Shown here piece by piece: positions 62,901-64,000 of a stretch of 64,000 nucleotides of DNA. The position numbers and the translations under genes were made by a program. Below the pieces are notes generated by a model. That model was not told the DNA's origin. It ran no database searches and saw only the letters and a program-made list of their open reading frames with translations. Origin of the DNA: Antedon bifida (taxonomy: Eukaryota; Echinodermata; Crinoidea; Comatulida; Antedonidae); assembly GCA_963402885.1 (NCBI GenBank), contig OY727103.1:15960085-16024084 (forward strand), read 5' to 3'. The stretch's first letter is position 1; each line of letters opens with the position of its first letter.

Positions 62901-64000
62901 GAAAGAATTGCCAGAGATAAAATTAATAATATAAATATCAAACTATAGAGGGTGCTTTTACAAAAATAAGTCTTGATATATTGATTTTACTAAGCATTTT
63001 TGACATCAAAATATTGATTTTTTTTTTAATCGGGCAATGTCTGTTATATACTTATTTACAAATAAAGAAATTCAGAAATTGGAAAATTGTGAAAGTTACA
63101 ATCAAAAAGACATACAAAAGCAGGTAATAAATATACTTGGAATTTTCCCAAGTAATGTTAAAAAATTCATAATCAATTTTGATTTCATCCTGTTGAAAGA
63201 AAACCGATTCTTTTTTGTTAAAATTATTCTTTATTATGTTGCTAATGGTTTCATCCTCTCATAATGTAATTTTAACTCCTAAAGAAAATCTTGAAACGCC
63301 TGTCTAAACAATGCAGTTCATAGCAAATATATAAAATAAACACTTACAACATCTAATGCAAAATGAATATAAATAAACCATATTTATTCTGATAATCTGT
63401 CGCATCTGTTACAAACCCTTGTCTGTTATTATAGTAGTAGTGTTATATTTATTGTAGGATGTTTATTAAATTATATCCTGCGATTTATTTTTTTCTGTAC
63501 TTAAAATATCTATTTCTATGATGTTCTGATTATGGGAAAAAAAAACGAGAATAACATACCTTATAAATATTTAATGTCATTATGTATAAAAATAGGGGTT
63601 TTTTTCATTTGATTACATAAAAGATATCTTTTAAATATAGAAAATAAAATTAAAATAATACAAATATATTAATATAAAAATTAATTTTTTATTTACGAAG
63701 GCTTGGAACTTCTTTATGACTGCTTTATTTTCATAGCTTTTTGCTTATTTTACCTATAAAGAGATCCAGCAACCCATTTTTACAGCAACACTTTGGAAAT
63801 AATACATAGATTATTGCATTTAAGTTTCTTGTTTTTAGTTTCTGGACAAGCAACAAACAAAATCATTGTCTAATTTGTATTAAGAATTTCATGGAAAACG
63901 AGATAAGTAATGTATCAGTATTACAAGTGACTAATATATATTTCCTGTTTTTCATATAGCATTGAAGACGATCCACAAACACAATCTAGAACCTATGCCA
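26785..64000 (+). CDS. FOXP: FoxP forkhead transcription factor (partial, 3' end beyond window)
   Basis: Coding exons: 26839-26940, 40562-40741, 44134-44326, 46827-47040, 49156-49269, 51000-51174, 51477-51726, [52792-52833 optional], 55949-56127, 59638-59765, 61630-61759, 62180-62460, 63960 onward. All junctions keep frame. Without the optional exon the protein reads: Gln-rich N-terminal region (about 35-158); [10 protein letters not shown], as in vertebrate FOXP; C2H2 finger (Cys251, Cys256, His269, His274); leucine zipper (Val291, Leu298, Leu305, Leu312); Pro-rich linker with [13 protein letters not shown]; forkhead domain about 424-505 with recognition helix [13 protein letters not shown]; and an acidic C-terminal part. 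FoxP proteins dimerise through the zipper and act mostly as nuclear repressors. The N-terminus is shorter than in vertebrates. Confidence 0.95.
28665..29365. repeat. 32-bp minisatellite, about 21 copies
   Basis: The unit contains AACTGAAAGTTGTCAGAACA followed by TCACCATCCAGT (32 bp). Variants such as AGATGTCAG, CACCACC and ATCTGG are shared among neighbouring units, pointing to local duplication. It lies in foxP intron 1. Confidence 0.95.
32085..32340. repeat. tandem repeat, three ~95-bp units
   Basis: Each unit starts CATTTAGTAACATTTTCTAC (first copy CATTTGG) and continues AAATTTTA..AAGTGTAATATAT.. to ATTCTAT..ATGAA. The copies are diverged. Confidence 0.75.
33015..33350. repeat. degenerate ~20-24-bp tandem repeat (CATAGAATGGAATTCCTGTAA)
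   Basis: About 14 imperfect units of AACATAGAATGGAA plus TTCCTGTA or CTCTTGTA, with a longer unit (TTGGAGAGCTCTAAT) appearing twice. ORFs here are repeat translations. Confidence 0.8.
34126..34303. repeat. MITE with near-perfect CAGGGCCGTACGCAGG ends
   Basis: CAGGGCCGTACGCAGG at the left and CCTGCGTACGGCCCTG at the right are perfect 16-bp inverted repeats enclosing 178 bp. Flanking TTTGT on both sides may be part of a target duplication. CAGGG..CCCTG ends fit the hAT superfamily. Confidence 0.7.
36091..36287. repeat. possible MITE (GTGTTCACAC inverted ends)
   Basis: GTTGTGTTCACACACAAC on the left and GTGCGTGTGAACACAGAAC on the right are imperfect inverted repeats about 197 bp apart. The centre holds a further palindrome, TGTACAGGTATTCCTGCTGT. 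Confidence 0.4.
36350..39720 (-). mobile_element. RTE/BovB-like non-LTR retrotransposon, near full length
   Basis: Inserted antisense in foxP intron 1. The single ORF (39435-36373) is intact. The ORF is followed on its own strand by a short tail ending in ACGACGACGAC. About 285 bp upstream of its first ATG look like the 5' UTR. Exact ends are uncertain because no clear target duplication was found. Confidence 0.85.
36373..39435 (-). CDS. RTE-type endonuclease / reverse transcriptase polyprotein
   Basis: 1,020 aa without a stop or frameshift. Residues about 65-320 form the APE-like endonuclease: [63 protein letters not shown]. The reverse transcriptase spans about 540-850: [61 protein letters not shown], and the catalytic [11 protein letters not shown]. 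The C-terminus has [18 protein letters not shown] and [11 protein letters not shown], typical of this clade. The family copies its own RNA into nicked chromosomal DNA. All key acidic residues (GD, SDH, YADD) are present. Confidence 0.95.
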   Translation of the reverse strand: MMISTNDKRVMTPESGTPRPEGVSSATGEERPDDIIPCIDDAAALKPIGHAGADNAKGNDNRCNLWKTTLKIATWNVRTMNSGKLDILTRELERRDVSLCGVSEVRWTGKGHFVTSSKQVVYYSGTEKKREQGVAFIACPEVARCVLGYNPVSSRIITIRIQGTPMNLTIIQAYAPTSSSTEDEINTFYELLQQTIENINKRDILVIIGDLNAKVGGQCTNKNVMGNYGLGEQNERGELLIDFCQENRLMILNTLFKQHPRRLYTWLSPDGSYRNQIDYILVQKRWRSNFTSAKTYPGADCGSDHQLLVSTMKMKLRRIKKPRKPVRFDTTKLDDTYRVEVKNKFQKLMELDPEESTPDELWQDIKQATLETAQKTIPKRKSRRNPWLTEKVFALADQRREVKEKGLESAERRREYRDLSREIQKQIRNDKTEFIRQRCAEVEKDSATNNTKDMYKNIKLLTSKPSNRLNVLKDKDGNILTEEDEIKTRWKEYCEQLYASKDDDTQEEREQQDFEDDPDILLCEVENAMKKLRNGKAPGVDNIQAELLKESGEEGVVIIHRLCNKIWKSKEWPEDWKKAVFLPLPKKGDVRECANNRTISLIPHASKVLLHIIADRIRNKLESELPPEQAGFRRGRGTRNQIGNLRNLMEKTMEFQQPLFLCFIDYTKAFDCVQHQKLWRVMRKMGFSTHLIVLIKSLYDGQEATVRTECGDSDWFTIGQGVRQGCILSPYLFNVYAEYIMRIAMDGYEGQISIGGRQLNNLRYADDTTLLARTAAELQDLIERVKQSSEEYGLYLNVKKTKVMISGRKNENEHRIQADGEDIEVVNTFNFLGSLIVDTGGSSEEIKRRLAMARTSTIGLTNIWKDRGISRNTKIHIMNALVFPIATYGSETWALGAADRKKIKAFEMWCWRRLLRISWKEHKSNEFVNNQIGSRVNLCQKVDKIKLQYFGHIARREGDNLEKIIAQGHVEGKRKRGRQKIRWTDGIREITGLDVCTASRYAQDRDGWNVIISRSTKGQS
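40305..40456. repeat. dispersed repeat family C (AAGGGGACAC)
   Basis: TTAAGGGGACACCTTCGGGA, AAAGTGTCCCCTTAATAGAG and GAGAGGTTGTACTGTA make up this copy. The same words occur at 44,513-44,590 and 49,355-49,500. Confidence 0.6.
40562..40741 (+). CDS. FOXP: foxP exon: Gln-rich region 1
   Basis: Begins [11 protein letters not shown] (vertebrate FOXP has SGLKSP at this place) and continues through [31 protein letters not shown]. Phase 0 at both ends, 60 codons. Matches the VITPQQMQQIL..LSPQQLQ block of vertebrate FOXP1/2/4. Confidence 0.93.
40898..40985. repeat. dispersed repeat, copy 2
   Basis: Same blocks as at 22,695 (GTGCACTTTAAAGAACCTAG, CAGCCACTGATCATAACTGG). Follows foxP coding exon 2 by about 150 bp. 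Confidence 0.6.
44134..44326 (+). CDS. FOXP: foxP exon: Gln-rich region 2
   Basis: [35 protein letters not shown] and [18 protein letters not shown] follow the acceptor TTTGCAG. Donor CAAG|GTAAGTC, phase 1. It corresponds to the LQEFYKKQQ region of vertebrate FOXP with a much shorter polyglutamine tract (six Gln). Confidence 0.93.
44372..44514. repeat. MITE family A, copy 2
   Basis: Ends AAAGCTCTGTCTACACTATC and GATAGTGAAGACAGAGTTTA; the centre carries a TA-repeat. Confidence 0.75.
44513..44590. repeat. dispersed repeat family C, partial
   Basis: TTAAGAGGACACCTTCAGGA, ACAAAGTGTCGACTTGATAG and GGTATACTGTA repeat the pattern of 40,305. Confidence 0.5.
46827..47040 (+). CDS. FOXP: foxP exon: LWKEV conserved region
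   Basis: Encodes [18 protein letters not shown], a Ser/Gly-rich spacer, and PPQMHPQGM. Split codons at both ends fit neighbours (G|CA, AT|A). LWKEV matches LQQLWKEV of vertebrate FOXP. Confidence 0.93.
47890..48185. repeat. 20-bp minisatellite (TACATTTATTGAATAGAGGG)
   Basis: About 13 copies of a 20-bp unit with GAAGG, GGATA and AAATTGAA variants, in the foxP intron between exons 46,827 and 49,156. Confidence 0.9.
48205..48290 (+). repeat. tRNA-like SINE head (weak)
   Basis: TAGTGACTGAATGTATAGAG resembles a degraded box A region, and GATTGGTTCAAATCTTAAC a box B. It immediately follows the 20-bp minisatellite. No full cloverleaf. Confidence 0.35.
49156..49269 (+). CDS. FOXP: foxP exon: C2H2 zinc finger
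   Basis: [20 protein letters not shown] then FSSFLK holds the two zinc-binding Cys; the two His follow in the next exon (HINSEH). This is the diagnostic FoxP finger. Confidence 0.96.
49355..49500. repeat. dispersed repeat family C, copy 3
   Basis: AGTAGAACCCCTCCCTTGGG then TATTAAGGGGACA twice and AAAGGGACAC; same family as 40,305. Confidence 0.55.
51000..51174 (+). CDS. FOXP: foxP exon: leucine zipper
   Basis: [20 protein letters not shown] completes the finger, and [20 protein letters not shown] is the dimerisation zipper (Val291, Leu298, Leu305, Leu312). Donor ACCGCA|GTACGT. Confidence 0.97.
51477..51726 (+). CDS. FOXP: foxP exon: Pro-rich linker
   Basis: Pro/Ser-rich ([34 protein letters not shown]) ending in [17 protein letters not shown], which matches PIRRR(Y/H)SDKYN before the forkhead domain of vertebrate FOXP. 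Donor TCTG|GTGAGT, phase 1. Confidence 0.95.
52792..52833 (+). CDS. FOXP: foxP probable cassette exon (42 nt)
   Basis: Acceptor GCTTGCTTTTTAG and donor ACC|GTGAGTAG enclose 42 nt, phase 1 at both ends. Inclusion adds 14 residues ([13 protein letters not shown] plus changed split codons) and skipping restores the frame exactly. It sits between the linker and the forkhead domain, where isoform choice could change spacing. No similar exon is known to me in vertebrate FOXP. Confidence 0.55.
53350..53415 (+). repeat. tRNA-like SINE head fragment
   Basis: CTAGCTGTGTAGCCATATG followed by GTCCTTGTTCAAATCCTAG shows a box B-like T-arm. Degraded; no complete tRNA fold. Confidence 0.35.
53777..53815 (-). 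repeat. tRNA-like 5' fragment
   Basis: Minus-strand AGCCCCAGTGGTATAATGGT then AGGATGTCT is a good tRNA D-arm with box A, but no T-arm follows. Same head as 57,773-57,830. Confidence 0.5.
54641..55808. mobile_element. foldback element with CTAAGACC-repeat ends
   Basis: Left GGGTGTCACGAAACCTAAG and right CTTAGGTTTCATAACACCC are inverted. Inward, tandem GATCACGAAAGCTAAGACCC units (three left, fewer right) are followed by longer inverted segments: TTCGCACCTGCCTTTCTTG / GCAGGCGCGAAAG, TTGATGATTTTACAGACGTG and its complement, and AATGTTTTTGTTTCTATGGA and its complement. It is therefore almost wholly palindromic with a centre near 55,340-55,500. No transposase. Confidence 0.8.
55949..56127 (+). CDS. 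FOXP: foxP exon: first half of forkhead domain
   Basis: [40 protein letters not shown] and [14 protein letters not shown] are nearly identical to vertebrate FOXP. Donor AAG|GTAACT, phase 0. Ends one residue before the recognition helix. Confidence 0.98.
56225..56445. repeat. degenerate ~23-bp tandem repeat (AAGTTCTGTGAGTCTCCTAC)
   Basis: About nine imperfect copies of AGTTCTGTGAGA/T plus CTCCTACA follow the forkhead exon. Confidence 0.75.
56520..56903. repeat. CGGCCATAAAGC inverted pair, 384 bp apart
   Basis: CGGCCATAAAGCTACC at the left and GTCGCTTTATGGCCG at the right are inverted over 12 bases. It may be a MITE, or paired binding sites: CCATAAA fits caudal and posterior Hox preferences. 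Confidence 0.4.
56977..57116. repeat. MITE family A, copy 3
   Basis: GTGTCTGTCTACACTATTAA on the left and TTTGATAGTGTAGACAGAGC on the right, with TATGGACATGATGATGTCAT inside. Confidence 0.85.
57134..57238 (-). repeat. tRNA-derived SINE head
   Basis: Minus-strand GTGGAGCTGTAGCTTGGTGG (box A-like) and CAGGGTTTCAATCCTGA (box B-like) have near-tRNA spacing. It abuts MITE copy 3. Confidence 0.5.
57773..57830 (-). repeat. tRNA pseudogene or SINE head with shortened anticodon arm
   Basis: Minus strand: GCCCCAGTGGTCTAATAGTA (acceptor strand and box A), CCGGGTTCGATTCGCTG (box B), closing GTTGGGGC, then AACTTTTTC, which would stop Pol III. The 7-bp acceptor stem pairs, but only 57 nt separate its ends, so about 15 nt of anticodon arm is missing. 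Not a functional tRNA. Confidence 0.6.
57868..58029. repeat. MITE family A, copy 4
   Basis: TAAAGCTGTGTCTACACTAT and GATAGTGTAGACAGAGTA ends, with duplicated ACTACCATAT words inside. Confidence 0.85.
59085..59230. repeat. MITE family B, copy 3
   Basis: Ends TATGCTTGGTTCCTATTAG and TAGTGGGAACCAAGTATAA; internal GACCAATCACAAGC and ATTGGTCAACTCGCTTGTG. Confidence 0.7.
59638..59765 (+). CDS. FOXP: foxP exon: recognition helix and wing
   Basis: [38 protein letters not shown] follow TTTTGCAG. This is the DNA-contacting half of the forkhead domain. Donor CAGG|GTAAGA, phase 2. Confidence 0.98.
59825..59968. repeat. MITE family A, copy 5
   Basis: TAAAGTTCTGTCTACACTAT, CTAGTTTGACAGAAAAAGTG, GACATCATCATGTCCATACA; the right end is degraded. 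Confidence 0.75.
59990..61608 (+). mobile_element. Helitron/Helentron-like non-autonomous element (candidate)
   Basis: The 3' end shows a hairpin AATTCGTCA-AAG-TGACGAATT followed by AAATTCTAGT, matching the Helitron 3' layout of hairpin then CTRR before T. The left side holds a strong palindrome, AGGTGATCATTTTAG / AAAATGATCACCT, whose GATCACCTAT word recurs before the 3' hairpin. The interior contains two diverged tandem units of about 320 bp (about 60,755-61,050 and 61,100-61,395). No Rep/helicase ORF. The 5' boundary is uncertain. Confidence 0.45.
61630..61759 (+). CDS. FOXP: foxP exon downstream of forkhead
   Basis: Ser/Thr/Pro-rich [20 protein letters not shown] then [18 protein letters not shown]. 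Acceptor TTTTTTTCAG, donor CTG|GTAAGTT, phase 0. The sequence is not conserved with vertebrates but the frame is continuous. Confidence 0.9.
62180..62460 (+). CDS. FOXP: foxP exon: C-terminal polar region
   Basis: [20 protein letters not shown], an [15 protein letters not shown] segment, then a charged stretch [18 protein letters not shown]. Donor AAAT|GTAAGT, phase 2. The acidic C-terminus resembles that of other FoxP proteins only in composition. Confidence 0.9.
63960..64000 (+). CDS. FOXP: foxP exon, cut by the window end
   Basis: After CATATAG the frame gives [14 protein letters not shown] and leaves the window. Further C-terminal exons should follow. Confidence 0.75.

Overview
The window is animal nuclear DNA from an AT-rich genome. 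Protein-coding sequence is carried on short exons with clear GT/AG boundaries, long introns and many mobile-element remnants. The exon structure, a single FoxP-type gene, and the frequent AGGCCTA-type words suggest a marine invertebrate deuterostome such as an echinoderm. That placement is an inference, not a demonstration.

Layout. (1) 1-2,760: mostly non-coding, with one possible internal exon of an unknown minus-strand gene (100-357) lying against the tail of a retroposon fragment. (2) 2,768-5,496, minus strand: a C2H2 zinc-finger gene. Its upstream exon (5,399-5,496) and the start of its large last exon (2,768-4,726) join in phase and align without gaps to a MADS/SRF domain, so the product looks like a MADS-plus-zinc-finger protein. 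(3) 8,563-12,356, minus strand: a complete tafazzin gene of eight coding exons (262 aa). One intron holds a 19-bp minisatellite and another an 829-bp foldback element. (4) 12,766-14,510: a large foldback element with tandem sub-repeats in its arms. (5) 14,511-23,240: no gene recognised; a candidate promoter with a 5' exon ending in a strong donor lies near 16,043-16,454. (6) 23,241-24,728, plus strand: a small two-exon gene (61 aa) I cannot name. (7) 26,785 to the right edge, plus strand: a FoxP transcription-factor gene. Twelve constitutive coding exons and one probable 42-nt cassette exon are present, and the gene runs out of the window. Its introns hold an antisense RTE/BovB-like LINE with an intact 1,020-aa ORF, a 32-bp minisatellite, several MITE families, tRNA-derived SINE heads, a further foldback element and a Helitron-like non-autonomous element.

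The genes do not form a functional cluster. Tafazzin acts in mitochondrial cardiolipin remodelling; the zinc-finger and FoxP proteins are nuclear DNA-binding factors. The most unusual points are the MADS/C2H2 fusion, the FAEG (normally FPEG) motif in tafazzin, the in-frame foxP cassette exon, and three foldback elements of different sequence whose arms are built from tandem repeats.
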